Origin: Aquimarina sp. AU58
GTDB lineage: Bacteria > Bacteroidota > Bacteroidia > Flavobacteriales > Flavobacteriaceae
Assembly (NCBI RefSeq): GCF_900312745.1
Contig: NZ_OMPD01000007.1
Span: 369,377-433,376 of the forward strand
DNA: 64,000 nt
Reading direction: 5' to 3'
Under the pieces are notes generated by a model that was not told where the DNA came from, did no database searches, and worked only from the letters and a program-made list of their open reading frames with translations. Positions 8,117 through 20,229 of this stretch are shown piece after piece. Every line of letters starts with the position of its first letter. The stretch's first letter is position 1. The position numbers and the translations under genes were made by a program.

Positions 8117-9781
8117 TTAATTTAGGGCTGAATTCAATAATGATTTTGCATGGGTTAATGCCGAATCAGAAATGTTTTTGCCACCAATCATTTCGGCAAT
8201 TTCGTTAATTCGTTCTTCCTCGCTTAGCAATTTAAGCTGAGTAATAGTAGTATTTTGTATATCTTCTTTATATACTTTATAATGGTTTTGACCATTAGCA
8301 GCGATCTGCGGCAAGTGTGTAATACTGAAAACTTGTAGGTTCTTACTCATATTCATCATTAAATCTGCCATTTTATGAGCAACTTCACCAGATACACCGG
8401 TATCTATTTCATCAAAAATAATTGTAGGTAGCTGTGTGTATCTAGATAAAATAGATTTAATCGCAATCATAATTCTTGACAGCTCTCCTCCTGAAGCCAC
8501 TTTTTTAAGTTGCCCAAAAGCTCCTCCTTTATTGGCAGAGAACAGAAATGTTAGCACTTCTTTTCCGTTAGACAAATACTTTTCCTGTGGCTCTAAAGAG
8601 GCTTGAAATGCTGCATTTGGCATTCCCAGTGCTTTAAGAATATCTTCTAACTCCTTTATAAGTAAAGGAAGTGCCTTATTTCGTTTCTTATGAATCTTTT
8701 CTGCAACTTTATCTAATTGAGACTGAATAGTAACTATTTCTTTTTTAAGCCTCTCTATATCTTCTGACAGCGATTCTGTTTTAGAAACTTTTTCTCGTAA
8801 TGTATCCGTTATTACGATCAATTCTTTTATATCTGATACCGCATGTTTTACTTGTAGATTGTGTAATAATTGCAAACGCTGGCTAATTTGTTCTAATCGC
8901 TCAGGGTCCGCTTCCAGTTTTTCTAATTCATCAAGTAAAGAGCTACTTACATCATCTAACTCTATATATACACTCTGAATTCTTTGAGAAAGTTCTTGCA
9001 AAGGTCCAGAATACGATTCTATTTTAGAGAGATTATTTTTGATTGTATTTAATTGATCAGATACCCCAACTTCTTCTGAAGACATTACAGCAACAGATCC
9101 CGATAATCGTTCCTGAATTTCTTCTATATTATTAAGTTGATCGTATTGTTCTTCTAATTCTTGTAGTTCACCTGGCTTAAGCTTTGCTTCTTCCAATTCA
9201 TTTAAAAGAAAAGCATTGTAATCATATTCTTTTGTGAAATTTTCTTGATCAGCTATAAGAGTACCTACTTCTTTTTCTTTTTGTTTTAAAAGCTCTAAAC
9301 CTCTTTTGTAAGATTTTATTTCACGATCTGCATCAGCCAATGCATCTAATACCTCAAATTGAAAATCATTTGTAGTTACCTCTAATGTTTGGTGTTGACT
9401 ATGGATATCTATTAATCTACTTCCTAGAGACGCTAATGATTGTAAAGTGACCGGCGTATCATTTATAAAAGCTCTGGATTTACCCGATGGCAAAATCTCT
9501 CGTCTGATTATAGTTTGATCTTCATAATCCAGCGCTTCTTCTTCAAAAAAAGAAGTAAGCCCATATTTTTTCACATCAAAAACTCCCTCTATTACACATT
9601 TTTGAGTATTATCTTTAACACTACTTAGATCTGCTCTTTTTCCTAATAACAATCCCAAAGCACCAAGCAATAAAGATTTACCCGCTCCAGTTTCTCCTGT
9701 AATCGTTATTAAACCCGAATCAAAAGCTACTTGTAGCTGTTCTATTAAGGCGAAGTTTTTTATAGAAAGACCTTTTAGCAA
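8117..9781 (-). CDS. recN: DNA repair protein RecN
   Basis: SMC-like ATPase acting early in double-strand break repair, with 554 residues (normal length). It begins MLKGLSIKNFALIEQLQVAF and carries Walker A GETGAGKS at 29-36. A long coiled coil occupies roughly residues 150-370. The ABC-type half-site follows (ASGGELSRIMIAIKS signature, then PTIIFDEIDTGVSG Walker B). It is the last gene of a minus-strand group after bamD, omega, coaBC and DUF4835, separated from DUF4835 by 72 bp. No LexA-type box was recognised upstream. Confidence 0.97.
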   Translation of the reverse strand: MLKGLSIKNFALIEQLQVAFDSGLITITGETGAGKSLLLGALGLLLGKRADLSSVKDNTQKCVIEGVFDVKKYGLTSFFEEEALDYEDQTIIRREILPSGKSRAFINDTPVTLQSLASLGSRLIDIHSQHQTLEVTTNDFQFEVLDALADADREIKSYKRGLELLKQKEKEVGTLIADQENFTKEYDYNAFLLNELEEAKLKPGELQELEEQYDQLNNIEEIQERLSGSVAVMSSEEVGVSDQLNTIKNNLSKIESYSGPLQELSQRIQSVYIELDDVSSSLLDELEKLEADPERLEQISQRLQLLHNLQVKHAVSDIKELIVITDTLREKVSKTESLSEDIERLKKEIVTIQSQLDKVAEKIHKKRNKALPLLIKELEDILKALGMPNAAFQASLEPQEKYLSNGKEVLTFLFSANKGGAFGQLKKVASGGELSRIMIAIKSILSRYTQLPTIIFDEIDTGVSGEVAHKMADLMMNMSKNLQVFSITHLPQIAANGQNHYKVYKEDIQNTTITQLKLLSEEERINEIAEMIGGKNISDSALTHAKSLLNSALN

Positions 9782-9853
9782 AGGATAGAAAAATTTTTGT
9801 TGTTTTTAAAAAAGTAAAGATACTATTTACAATAATTAAAAATAAAGCATTTT

Positions 9854-10738
9854 TTAAAACTTTATAGTTTTCCAGTTTTCTGAATATGTAGGTCCTACTT
9901 TATTAAGTATTTCAACGGTTTCTGCAATATTAACTGAAGGTCCTCCAGAAAGAACACTTGAAATCTCATCTGCTTTGGCATCAAAAAACACTCTCATTAT
10001 ATAAGAATTAGGCCTGGTATTATGCATTTCCTCAAGCGACTTCATAGATTCTGTAATTGTTTCTTTCCCTTGTTTCACATTATTATACATAACATCTAAC
10101 CCCTCTCTATGATAGGCGTACATCGTTTTTCTATACCCTTCATATGTTCCCGAAAGAAGATCATCATTAAGTCTAAATCTATTAGGGTTTTGTTCTCTGG
10201 CCCAACCAAGTGTATTACTCCCTTGAGCATTACTAACAATATTTTTAGCTTCCTGATAATAACTGGTTCCACTATTTAGCTCAAAAGTATCTGCATCTAT
10301 ACCTAAAATGGTATACAAATAAAATGCAACTACAGAGATTAAATTTGACTCAAAGCTATTTGGATTATAATTTAAAGGTTGAAATTCTAAGTAGTTAAAA
10401 TTAAACTGCTTATCATTTATATTAAAGATTGTAGTATTATAACTAGATCCATATACTGGACGGGATGCCTGCACTTGTACAGTAGCAGAAAAAAGATCAT
10501 TATCGAAACTGTTTATAGTTATAAAAAAACTACAATTGATTCTTTCTTCTGTTCGATAATCTATAGAAGTCCACTTCGAATTATTAATAAATTCGGTTAG
10601 TGCACGCTCTAAGGTTTTAAAGACTTGTAAATTAGGATTACCCGTTTGCTCTGCATTAACAACCACAGTGGCATTAAACTCCTGAGCATTAACTCCTAAG
10701 CTAACTACAAATACGATAACAAGTAACAACCTATTCAT
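9854..10738 (-). CDS. DUF4835 family secreted protein
   Basis: Secreted protein of 294 residues with signal peptide MNRLLLVIVFVVSLGVNAQ. The body (NATVVVNAEQTGNPNLQVFK, then NSKWTS) matches the DUF4835 family of Bacteroidota as I recall it. No enzymatic motif is visible. The start codon overlaps the end of coaBC by 8 bp, so the two are translationally coupled. The conserved grouping of this gene with coaBC, omega and bamD suggests a periplasmic role linked to envelope assembly, but that is only inferred from position. Confidence 0.85.
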   Translation of the reverse strand: MNRLLLVIVFVVSLGVNAQEFNATVVVNAEQTGNPNLQVFKTLERALTEFINNSKWTSIDYRTEERINCSFFITINSFDNDLFSATVQVQASRPVYGSSYNTTIFNINDKQFNFNYLEFQPLNYNPNSFESNLISVVAFYLYTILGIDADTFELNSGTSYYQEAKNIVSNAQGSNTLGWAREQNPNRFRLNDDLLSGTYEGYRKTMYAYHREGLDVMYNNVKQGKETITESMKSLEEMHNTRPNSYIMRVFFDAKADEISSVLSGGPSVNIAETVEILNKVGPTYSENWKTIKF

Positions 10739-11942
10739 TGTTCAATGTATTAATTTCATTAAATATATCTTGTGCAACTTCTAACTTTGTCTTTAAGTCA
10801 AACGCTTTAATCTCCAATTTATGATTAATCAATGTTACTTTATTCGTTTGCCCTTTAAAACCAGCTCCTTTATCATTAAGAGAGTTAAGAACAATTAAAT
10901 CTAAGTTCTTATTTTTTAATTTATTCTTCGCATTCTCCTCTTCATTTTCTGTTTCTAAAGCAAACCCAACAAGAAATTGGTTTTTCTTCTCTGCTCCCAT
11001 CCATTTAAGGATATCGGTTGTTCGCTCTAATTTAATAGAAAATTCTGTATCTGCCTTTTTTATTTTTTGATCTGATATTGCCTTTGGCCTATAATCTGCA
11101 ACTGCTGCAGATGCAATTGCAATATCACAATCATTATACACAGAAACTACAGCTTCATACATATCTTTGGCACTAACTACATTAATCACACGAATAAGAC
11201 CATGGTTAATTTTAAGAGCAGAAGGTCCTAAAACAAGAGTTACTTGTGCTCCTAAATTAGCAGCGGTTTTAGCAAGTTCAATCCCCATTCTGCCACTAGA
11301 GTGATTACCTATAAATCTTACCGGATCAATTGCTTCATATGTAGGGCCTGCAGTAATCAGAACCCGCTTATCTTTTAACGGAAGTTTATCTAAAATATCT
11401 TTTTCTACAAACTCAATAATAGTAGAAGGTTCTGCCATACGTCCCTGACCGATCAAACCACTTGCCAATTCTCCTGATTCTGCAGGGATCATGGTATTAC
11501 CAAACTCTTGTAATTTTTTAAATGTTTGATGCGTAGAAGGATGATTATACATATCCAAATCCATCGCTGGAGCAAAATAAACAGGGCATTTTGCAGATAG
11601 ATAGGTTGCCAACAGCAAGTTATCACTATTACCTGTTGCCATTTTGGATAATGTATTAGCAGTAGCTGGTGCTATGATCATAAAATCTGCCCATAATCCC
11701 AAATCTACATGATTATTCCAAATTGCATTTTCATCTTCATCATCGAAAAAAGAGGAATGAACTGGATTTTTTGATAATGTAGATAATGTAAGCGGTGTTA
11801 CAAAATCCTTAGCAGCAGGGGTCATTATTACTTTTACCTCTGCTCCTGATTTAATAAATAAGCGCACTAAGTTTGCTGTCTTATAAGCAGCAATACCAGC
11901 GGTGACACCAATTAAAATCTTTTTACCGCTTATTATAGACAT
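10731..11942 (-). CDS. coaBC: Bifunctional phosphopantothenoylcysteine decarboxylase/phosphopantothenate-cysteine ligase
   Basis: Two consecutive steps of coenzyme A synthesis: CoaB joins 4'-phosphopantothenate and cysteine, and CoaC (FMN-dependent) decarboxylates the product. The protein has 403 residues. The CoaC half (1 to about 180) has GVTAGIAAYK, NNHVDLG with the catalytic His, and APATANTLSKMA. The CoaB half (about 188-400) starts VLITAGPTYEAIDPVRFI and contains SSGRMG and SAAVADYRP. Two CoaC positions are unusual: PAMDLDMY stands where many homologues have PxMNxxMW, and GELASGLIGQGRM has Ser where the classical enzyme has the active-site Cys (ACG). These substitutions may be usual in the phylum. 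Confidence 0.95.
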   Translation of the reverse strand: MSIISGKKILIGVTAGIAAYKTANLVRLFIKSGAEVKVIMTPAAKDFVTPLTLSTLSKNPVHSSFFDDEDENAIWNNHVDLGLWADFMIIAPATANTLSKMATGNSDNLLLATYLSAKCPVYFAPAMDLDMYNHPSTHQTFKKLQEFGNTMIPAESGELASGLIGQGRMAEPSTIIEFVEKDILDKLPLKDKRVLITAGPTYEAIDPVRFIGNHSSGRMGIELAKTAANLGAQVTLVLGPSALKINHGLIRVINVVSAKDMYEAVVSVYNDCDIAIASAAVADYRPKAISDQKIKKADTEFSIKLERTTDILKWMGAEKKNQFLVGFALETENEEENAKNKLKNKNLDLIVLNSLNDKGAGFKGQTNKVTLINHKLEIKAFDLKTKLEVAQDIFNEINTLNNE

Positions 11943-11946
11943 AAAT

Positions 11947-12279
11947 TTATAGAGACCCTGAGTCTACTTTTGTATTTCTGTGATAAATCTTACCTTCTAA
12001 CCATTCTTGTACTGCCAAAGCATGTGGTTTTGGTAATCTTTCATAGAATTTAGAAACTTCTATTTGTTCTTTATTTTCAAAAATCTCTTCTAAACTATCA
12101 TTATAAGTAGCAAACTCATCTAATTTTTCAAGAAGCTCTTTCTTGATATCGGTATTGATTTGAGTTGCTCTTTTTGATATTATCGAAATTGCCTCATAGA
12201 TATTATCTGTTGGCTGATCGATACGATTTTTATCAATAGTAGTTGTATTTACCGGCGCATTACTTTTTTTCAAATCCAT
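11947..12279 (-). CDS. RNA polymerase Rpb6/omega-type subunit
   Basis: Small subunit of RNA polymerase that helps assemble and stabilise the beta' subunit; 110 residues. The motif DNIYEAISIISKRATQINTD is the Rpb6/omega core in its Bacteroidota form. It sits 4 bp upstream of coaBC and 15 bp downstream of bamD, the same order seen in other flavobacteria as I recall it. The acidic C-terminal part (EWLEGKIYHRNTK) is also typical. Confidence 0.9.
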   Translation of the reverse strand: MDLKKSNAPVNTTTIDKNRIDQPTDNIYEAISIISKRATQINTDIKKELLEKLDEFATYNDSLEEIFENKEQIEVSKFYERLPKPHALAVQEWLEGKIYHRNTKVDSGSL

Positions 12280-12294
12280 CTTCTACTTTATTTT

Positions 12295-13089
12295 CTATTT
12301 ATATTCTTCTAATCTTGTCTTTATATCTTCTCCTAATTCTTCTGCTTTTTCTAGATACTCTCCTTCTGTTTTATAATATTTTTTATAACTATTATAATAC
12401 CCTTGGGCAATTTCTAAACGCTCTCTTACCAAACTTTCATAACTACCTATTGCTAAAAGATATTCTGATTCTAATTTGTAATATAATACTTTTTCTCTAT
12501 AAGGAGATCCTGGATGATCTATGAGGAAATTATCAAAAGCTGAAATAGCAACTTTATAATTCTCCCTATGATGATATTGTTTAGCTACTTCATAAGTCTT
12601 TCTTTCTTTCTTTTCTCTAAGTTCTGCAACTAACTTATTTGCTTCTTTTAGGTTCTCACTTTCTGGATATGCATTAATATATGCCTGAAGTTTTTCGAGT
12701 GCTTTATCTGTATCTTCCTGATCCAAGCTATATCTTGGAGACAAATCATAATAGCTTTTAGCTCCTTTATAATATGCTTCTTCCCTTTTTTGACTTTTTG
12801 GGTAAGATTTAGCAAATCTTTCAAATTGGTATCCTGCAAGATAATAATCTTCTAACTGATAATAAGTATCGGCGTAATAGAACATTACTCTTTCTGCTTG
12901 TGGCTTTCCTCTATATTGAGGTACAATCTGTTCAAAAAGCTTTAAGGCCTTTTTGTACTTCCCTTCTTTGTACAAGTTCTCTGCAGCTTTATATTTAGCA
13001 GCTAAATCTTCGCCTCTTAGTACCTTTTGGTATTCACTACAAGATCCTAAAAATAACACACAAACAAGTAAATACAATAATCTCTTCAT
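12295..13089 (-). CDS. bamD: Outer membrane protein assembly factor BamD
   Basis: Essential lipoprotein of the BAM complex that inserts beta-barrel proteins into the outer membrane; 264 residues. The signal peptide ends in lipobox LGSC, with the lipidated cysteine at residue 17. Five TPR-type helical pairs follow, including NLYKEGKYKKALKLFEQIVP and YYADTYYQLEDYYLAGYQF, as in the family. It is the first gene of the bamD-omega-coaBC-DUF4835 group and has a well-formed promoter immediately upstream (13109-13137), giving a leader of only about 14 nt. Confidence 0.93.
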   Translation of the reverse strand: MKRLLYLLVCVLFLGSCSEYQKVLRGEDLAAKYKAAENLYKEGKYKKALKLFEQIVPQYRGKPQAERVMFYYADTYYQLEDYYLAGYQFERFAKSYPKSQKREEAYYKGAKSYYDLSPRYSLDQEDTDKALEKLQAYINAYPESENLKEANKLVAELREKKERKTYEVAKQYHHRENYKVAISAFDNFLIDHPGSPYREKVLYYKLESEYLLAIGSYESLVRERLEIAQGYYNSYKKYYKTEGEYLEKAEELGEDIKTRLEEYK

Positions 13090-13108
13090 ATCTTAAAAAA
13101 ACATCTGG

Positions 13109-13137
13109 CAAAAGTATATATTTCTGCCGTATTACAA
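13109..13137 (-). promoter_or_regulatory. Promoter of the bamD-rpoZ-coaBC operon
   Basis: On the minus strand: TTG (complement of 13135-13137), 18 bp, TACTTTTG (complement of 13109-13116). Both elements and the spacing fit the Bacteroidota primary sigma consensus TTG-N17-23-TAnnTTTG. Transcription should begin near 13103, just ahead of the bamD ATG. Confidence 0.7.
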
Positions 13138-13320
13138 AAACTTTAATTCATCTATTCACCTGCTACTCTCTATTGTTTCTAGAATTAAGCTGGTAGAATT
13201 GGCTAATAAACATTTCTGTCTATATCATTTTATTGATTTTAGCTCATTTCAATAACTATATAATTAATGGTATGTTGCAGGATTAATAGTATTTAACACT
13301 AAAAAAATAGTTTTACAAAA

Positions 13321-14247
13321 TTAAATAGAACTATGCGGTAAGGTCTTATCCAGATTATCATGATCCAGAATTGTATAGCCTTCTTCATCATAATAAAATG
13401 CTGGAATAAAACTTTGATCTTGTTTTAAATTCTTCAATACATAAGAATGAACCTGATGAACTTCCTGCGCAAAAGATTCATCATAATAACTAGCTAATAT
13501 TAAAATTTCTCCGTTTAATTTTTGCAACTGCTCTTTACTAAATTCTTTTAATGGACTCAATTCATCAATAGGATGTACAATAGTCCAGGTTGTAGGCAAG
13601 TATGTAATCGAATTTCTTTCCAGCTTTAGGCTGTAAAAATTATTGATATATTTTTTGTCTTTACTTTCTTGAGACAAAGAGAGTGTAGCTTCAATTTTAG
13701 GTCGAATCATTACATTAGCACTTCTACTCATTAACCTAAACATAATACAATCTACTCCATTATGTTTTCTAAATACCATACTGCTACTAAACCTAATATT
13801 TGCTCTTGGCCTAGAAAACCTACCATATAACAACCCTGTGATAAACGAAAAACTCAATAATCCTATAAGAGCTTCAAAAGAAGAAATGATTCCAAAAACA
13901 AGCCCTTTTGGTGCCATCGCTCCATATCCTACAGTTGTAATAGTCTGAGCCGAAAAAAAGAAGGCATTAAGAAAATCTTTTAAAACGCTTCCTGTAGATT
14001 CTGTAATATTTGATATCCCTAAAAATGTATAGATCATAGCAAATAACGCATTGATCAAAGTATACCCCAATACGACCCATAGGAAAAATTTGGCCCAACT
14101 AATACTAATCAGATAGTTATAGCTCTCTGATAAAGAACTTGGTCTATTGATATGTTTTATATTAAAAGAGCCATCTGGATTGATAAATCGTTTAGCGTAT
14201 TTATTAGAGGACTTACCTATACCAGGATCTTTTATTTTTTTAGCCAT
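13321..14247 (-). CDS. Inward-rectifier (Kir-type) potassium channel protein
   Basis: Tetrameric K+ channel of the prokaryotic Kir family; 308 residues from the ATG at 14247. A GTG directly before it could add one residue. TM1 is about residues 53-76, the pore helix and selectivity filter TITTVGYG end at 109, and TM2 is about 117-141. A C-terminal cytoplasmic immunoglobulin-like IRK domain follows (LMSRSANVMIRPKIEATLSL, TWTIVHPIDELSP). The TVGYG filter indicates K+ selectivity. It lies 20 bp downstream of dapA on the same strand, so co-transcription is likely although the functions are unrelated. Ligand and gating signal are unknown. Confidence 0.92.
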   Translation of the reverse strand: MAKKIKDPGIGKSSNKYAKRFINPDGSFNIKHINRPSSLSESYNYLISISWAKFFLWVVLGYTLINALFAMIYTFLGISNITESTGSVLKDFLNAFFFSAQTITTVGYGAMAPKGLVFGIISSFEALIGLLSFSFITGLLYGRFSRPRANIRFSSSMVFRKHNGVDCIMFRLMSRSANVMIRPKIEATLSLSQESKDKKYINNFYSLKLERNSITYLPTTWTIVHPIDELSPLKEFSKEQLQKLNGEILILASYYDESFAQEVHQVHSYVLKNLKQDQSFIPAFYYDEEGYTILDHDNLDKTLPHSSI

Positions 14248-14267
14248 CACTTCATTTTTGAAAACGA

Positions 14268-15140
14268 TTAATCTTCAACAAACTCTTCTATTCTTTTTGC
14301 TAAACCTTCTGAAACGGGTATTAGTGGTAAACGAAGATTGTCTTCGCACACCCCTTTTACTTTCAGGATATTTTTTATTCCGGCAGGATTTCCTTCTTCA
14401 AAGGCATAATCTATTGCTGGTAATAATGTATATAGTTTCTCAAATGCTTTTTTTGTTTCTCCTGATAATCCTAATCGTATCATTTCTGAAAATGATGCCG
14501 GAAACCCTTGACCAACTACACTTATCACTCCGTCTCCGCCTGCTACTACAGCCGGCAATGCTAATGCATCATCACCAGAAATCACAAGGAAATCAGAAGG
14601 TTTATTTTTGATAATTTGTAAAACCTGAGTAAAGTCTCCCACTGCTTCTTTAATTCCGATTATTTTATCTAATTGAGCAAGGCGTAAAGTTGTTTCTGCT
14701 GTCATATTAGTTGCTGTTCTAGATGGAACATTATACAATATAACAGGTAAAGTCGCACTATCATTTATGGCTTTATAATGTCTATAAATGCCTTCTTGAC
14801 TAGGTCTATTATACATAGGAACGACAGAGAGAATAGCATCAAAATCAGATGAGTTGATTTCTTTAATCTCATCAACAACTGCCGATGTATTATTTCCTCC
14901 TACTCCAATTACCAAAGGAAGTCTTTTACTATTTACCTCTACTATATGTGCTGTTAAATTCTTCTTTTCTTCTTTAGAGAGCGTAGCTGACTCTGCGGTA
15001 GTTCCTAATACAACCAAATATTCTACGTTCCCTTCTATACAAAAATTAACTAATGATGTAACACCATCATAATCTATCGATCCATCTTTATTAAAAGGAG
15101 TAGCTAATGCTATACCTGTTCCTCTTAGAAAATCATTCAT
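14268..15140 (-). CDS. dapA: 4-hydroxy-tetrahydrodipicolinate synthase
   Basis: Condenses pyruvate with aspartate semialdehyde, the first committed step to diaminopimelate and lysine; 290 residues, cytoplasmic TIM barrel. Active-site residues are all visible: Thr47-Thr48 in GTTAES, Tyr136 in LYNVPSRT, and the Schiff-base Lys164 in GIKEAVGD. It follows the DUF6913-like gene by 1 bp and precedes the Kir gene by 20 bp. dapF, a later step of the same pathway, is elsewhere in this window (32776-33561). Confidence 0.97.
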   Translation of the reverse strand: MNDFLRGTGIALATPFNKDGSIDYDGVTSLVNFCIEGNVEYLVVLGTTAESATLSKEEKKNLTAHIVEVNSKRLPLVIGVGGNNTSAVVDEIKEINSSDFDAILSVVPMYNRPSQEGIYRHYKAINDSATLPVILYNVPSRTATNMTAETTLRLAQLDKIIGIKEAVGDFTQVLQIIKNKPSDFLVISGDDALALPAVVAGGDGVISVVGQGFPASFSEMIRLGLSGETKKAFEKLYTLLPAIDYAFEEGNPAGIKNILKVKGVCEDNLRLPLIPVSEGLAKRIEEFVED

Positions 15141-15141
15141 A

Positions 15142-15666
15142 CTATATAATCTGTAAAATTTTTAAATATTTCTTAAGCTCTGATATAAAAAGATTGGTGT
15201 CATTTGTGGTTGATCCAATAATCAAATCGTTAATTCGATTATCTACTTCTGCAAAACCAACTTTAAACTTAGCTTTAGAAGCTGCTGCTACATAGTTTAG
15301 CTCTACAGAATTTTTTTCATAAAAATTGATCAAAACATCAAAATCTTTATCTACAAAATCTTGTAAAGACTTACTTTTTATTGCACCGTTTACCCCAAAA
15401 CTCTTATCATTATAATAAGCCGCATCTTTATCATCTATAATTTCTTTCTGATCTTCTTTATAGCCTATCACTTTTAGTTCTTCTGATTTCACTCCTAATT
15501 CATTAGCAAGTTTCAATAATGAAACGATATTAATCGATTGAGTTGCATCAATAAGAACTGCAAGGGTTTTTAAATTAGAAATGTTTTGAGATCTGGTTTC
15601 TCTTTCTTTGAGATATGCTTCAGCACTTTTCTTTATTGCATTTCTTTTAAGACCTTTTAAAATCAT
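15142..15666 (-). CDS. Conserved flavobacterial protein, DUF6913-like
   Basis: Protein of 174 residues with no signal peptide or membrane segment. It starts MILKGLKRNAIKKSAEAYLK. I associate it with the DUF6913 family that precedes dapA in flavobacteria, but this is from memory of gene order and general resemblance rather than a diagnostic motif. It contains an alpha/beta pattern (LAVLIDATQSINIVSLLKLA, then DVLINFYEKNSVELNYVAAA) that looks like a small Rossmann-like fold. It ends 1 bp before dapA, implying tight co-expression. A CAAATGTA (complement TACATTTG, 15690-15697) is a plausible -7 element. Confidence 0.7.
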   Translation of the reverse strand: MILKGLKRNAIKKSAEAYLKERETRSQNISNLKTLAVLIDATQSINIVSLLKLANELGVKSEELKVIGYKEDQKEIIDDKDAAYYNDKSFGVNGAIKSKSLQDFVDKDFDVLINFYEKNSVELNYVAAASKAKFKVGFAEVDNRINDLIIGSTTNDTNLFISELKKYLKILQII

Positions 15667-15784
15667 TTATTAAAAAAATTAATAAGCCACAAATGTAGCC
15701 ATTTTACAAATTAAAATCATCTGGTATACTTCGAGAAAAAACAAAAACTTCCCAATTAACACAACTTAGTGATTTTTGTTAAAT

Positions 15785-16588
15785 CTATAAATATTTATCT
15801 TCTAAACGTTCCTTTTTAACAAGTTTTGTTTCCACAAAAAAAATAGTAAAAAAGTATAACCCTGCAATTTCTACAATATTAATCATTGTAGTAAATAACC
15901 TACTGTAATAATACAATTCATTTATCGCAAGAAACGCATCTACAAATAAGGTACAGCACGAAGCTATAAAAAGATAAATTGATTTCTCGTATCGATTAGC
16001 AACATAAATAAAAAAACAAACTGTAACAAATAAAAGAAGACTTACTACGATCAATATTACTGATCCTATAGAATTTATAATTTTGGGCAAAACCAATCTG
16101 GTAATAGAAAAAATAAGATACCCTATCAAAAATACACTAACTATAACCTGAGGAGATATTAATTTATTTAGTTTTATTTCCTGTATCGATATGAAATTCT
16201 TTAACAAAAGCAAACACAAAGTATAGAATAAAGCAATTAGTATTGCAATAATTGAAAAATACTTCGTAAAGTCTAAATACACAAAAACATCGGTTGCTGC
16301 AATTACAAGCATACTTAAAGGAAATAGAAGACTGGTTTTTTTTACAAACCTTTGATACAAAACTATTAATGATAAAGAAACAATTGGTTTAACATATACC
16401 AACACCCATTTATCAAAAAAGATAGCTACACATATAACGATCAAAAAAGCAAAATAGGTTAATAGATATGTAATATTTATTGTTTTCAAGGATTTTTTTA
16501 GAAGATTACAAGATTCATATATAGTAATTAATTTAGGTAATATGGTATTTCTATTTTCAACAATTAGCGTTTCGTTATTTAAAATCAA
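15785..16588 (-). CDS. YhhN-like integral membrane protein, diverged tandem copy 1
   Basis: Polytopic membrane protein of 267 residues, about eight hydrophobic segments, with an N-terminal extension compared with its two neighbours. It aligns by eye with the genes at 16585 and 17413: YEKSIYLFIASCCTLFVDAF here matches STKSLWFLIAVLNFVISDSC in the copy at 17413. That motif belongs to the YhhN/TMEM86 (lysoplasmalogenase-like) family. Both family aspartates appear retained (IAATDVFVY and LFVDAFLAINEL), but flanking residues have drifted. Its start overlaps the stop of copy 2 by 4 bp. Function unknown; enzymatic activity is uncertain. Confidence 0.6.
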   Translation of the reverse strand: MILNNETLIVENRNTILPKLITIYESCNLLKKSLKTINITYLLTYFAFLIVICVAIFFDKWVLVYVKPIVSLSLIVLYQRFVKKTSLLFPLSMLVIAATDVFVYLDFTKYFSIIAILIALFYTLCLLLLKNFISIQEIKLNKLISPQVIVSVFLIGYLIFSITRLVLPKIINSIGSVILIVVSLLLFVTVCFFIYVANRYEKSIYLFIASCCTLFVDAFLAINELYYYSRLFTTMINIVEIAGLYFFTIFFVETKLVKKERLEDKYL

Positions 16589-17301
16589 AACCCTTCGAAC
16601 TCTTCAGACTTAAGAACTAACGATTTAGTTATCATATAGTTTACCAAAAAAAGAAGAGCAATCGGGCTGCATATTAGCATAAGAACATTAAACTCTTTAG
16701 ATCGTAGATAAAATCTATCGATTAAAAACATAAAGTCACTAAATGCAAAATTTAACATAGATAAAAAAAACCATAAAGATTTTTCTGATCGTATGTTTAT
16801 ATAATGCATCGCTCCTACAATTAGTAAAACATAAATTAGTAACAAATAAAGAAACCCCAATACTCGTATTTCTTCCATAGGGTCTTTAAGCTCCAGGTAA
16901 GCCATAAAAAATATAATGGTAAACAAAGAGCTGCCTAATACCAATGTAAAAACATCTCTGCTATTATACACAAATGACTTATGATTATAATACAAGAAAT
17001 AAAACAACAGGATATAGGCCACTATATGTGCCTCTATCTGAAATTTCACAATATTATCAATAGTATAAAATACACCTAACTCTTTTATTAAGAAAATCAG
17101 AAGAACAATAACTTTAAATGTTCTTATTCGTTTAGAATTTACAAAATAAAGTGTGGCTATTAATACAACAAGAATCAAACTAGTGTATGTGTTTAAAAAA
17201 TCACTTTGAAACACATATCCTAATACTTGTATAATAATTAAAAAAGAAATTAAAAGCTTTAGTAGTTTTCCTCCATTCATTAATTTTAATTTGCATCCCA
17301 A
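16585..17301 (-). CDS. YhhN-like integral membrane protein, diverged tandem copy 2
   Basis: Polytopic membrane protein of 238 residues, second of three tandem paralogues. The C-terminal motif SEKSLWFFLSMLNFAFSDFM followed by FLIDRFY is close to the copy at 17413. The upstream LGDIFLL-type motif is replaced by IKELGVFY, so one of the two conserved aspartates of the YhhN family seems to be lost. It is coupled to copy 1 by a 4-bp overlap and lies 111 bp after copy 3. YhhN/TMEM86 proteins include lysoplasmalogenases, but this copy may have another role. Confidence 0.6.
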   Translation of the reverse strand: MGCKLKLMNGGKLLKLLISFLIIIQVLGYVFQSDFLNTYTSLILVVLIATLYFVNSKRIRTFKVIVLLIFLIKELGVFYTIDNIVKFQIEAHIVAYILLFYFLYYNHKSFVYNSRDVFTLVLGSSLFTIIFFMAYLELKDPMEEIRVLGFLYLLLIYVLLIVGAMHYINIRSEKSLWFFLSMLNFAFSDFMFLIDRFYLRSKEFNVLMLICSPIALLFLVNYMITKSLVLKSEEFEGF

Positions 17302-17412
17302 AAAAAATCAATATAATTCTCTATAGGACACTTTGTTACACAATCATAAATTTTTCCCTTACACAAGATACTAAATTTTGAGACAACTCAAAACTGTCAT
17401 AAAAATGCTCTA

Positions 17413-20096
<2,684 letters not shown>

Positions 20097-20229
20097 TTAT
20101 ATGTCTTGTTTTTTAATGGTCAGACAAAATACCTACCATGTATTGGCAGGTTTAATGGTTAAGACAATTATTCTTTATTGTTTTTTAATGTTGTTATAAA
20201 TCGTTTCGTTTTCATTTAGTTAATGAATA

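Noticed and set aside
12243..12524. Plus-strand leucine-rich ORF over the omega/bamD junction
   Set aside because: Hydrophobic low-complexity translation of the reverse strand of bamD; shadow ORF.
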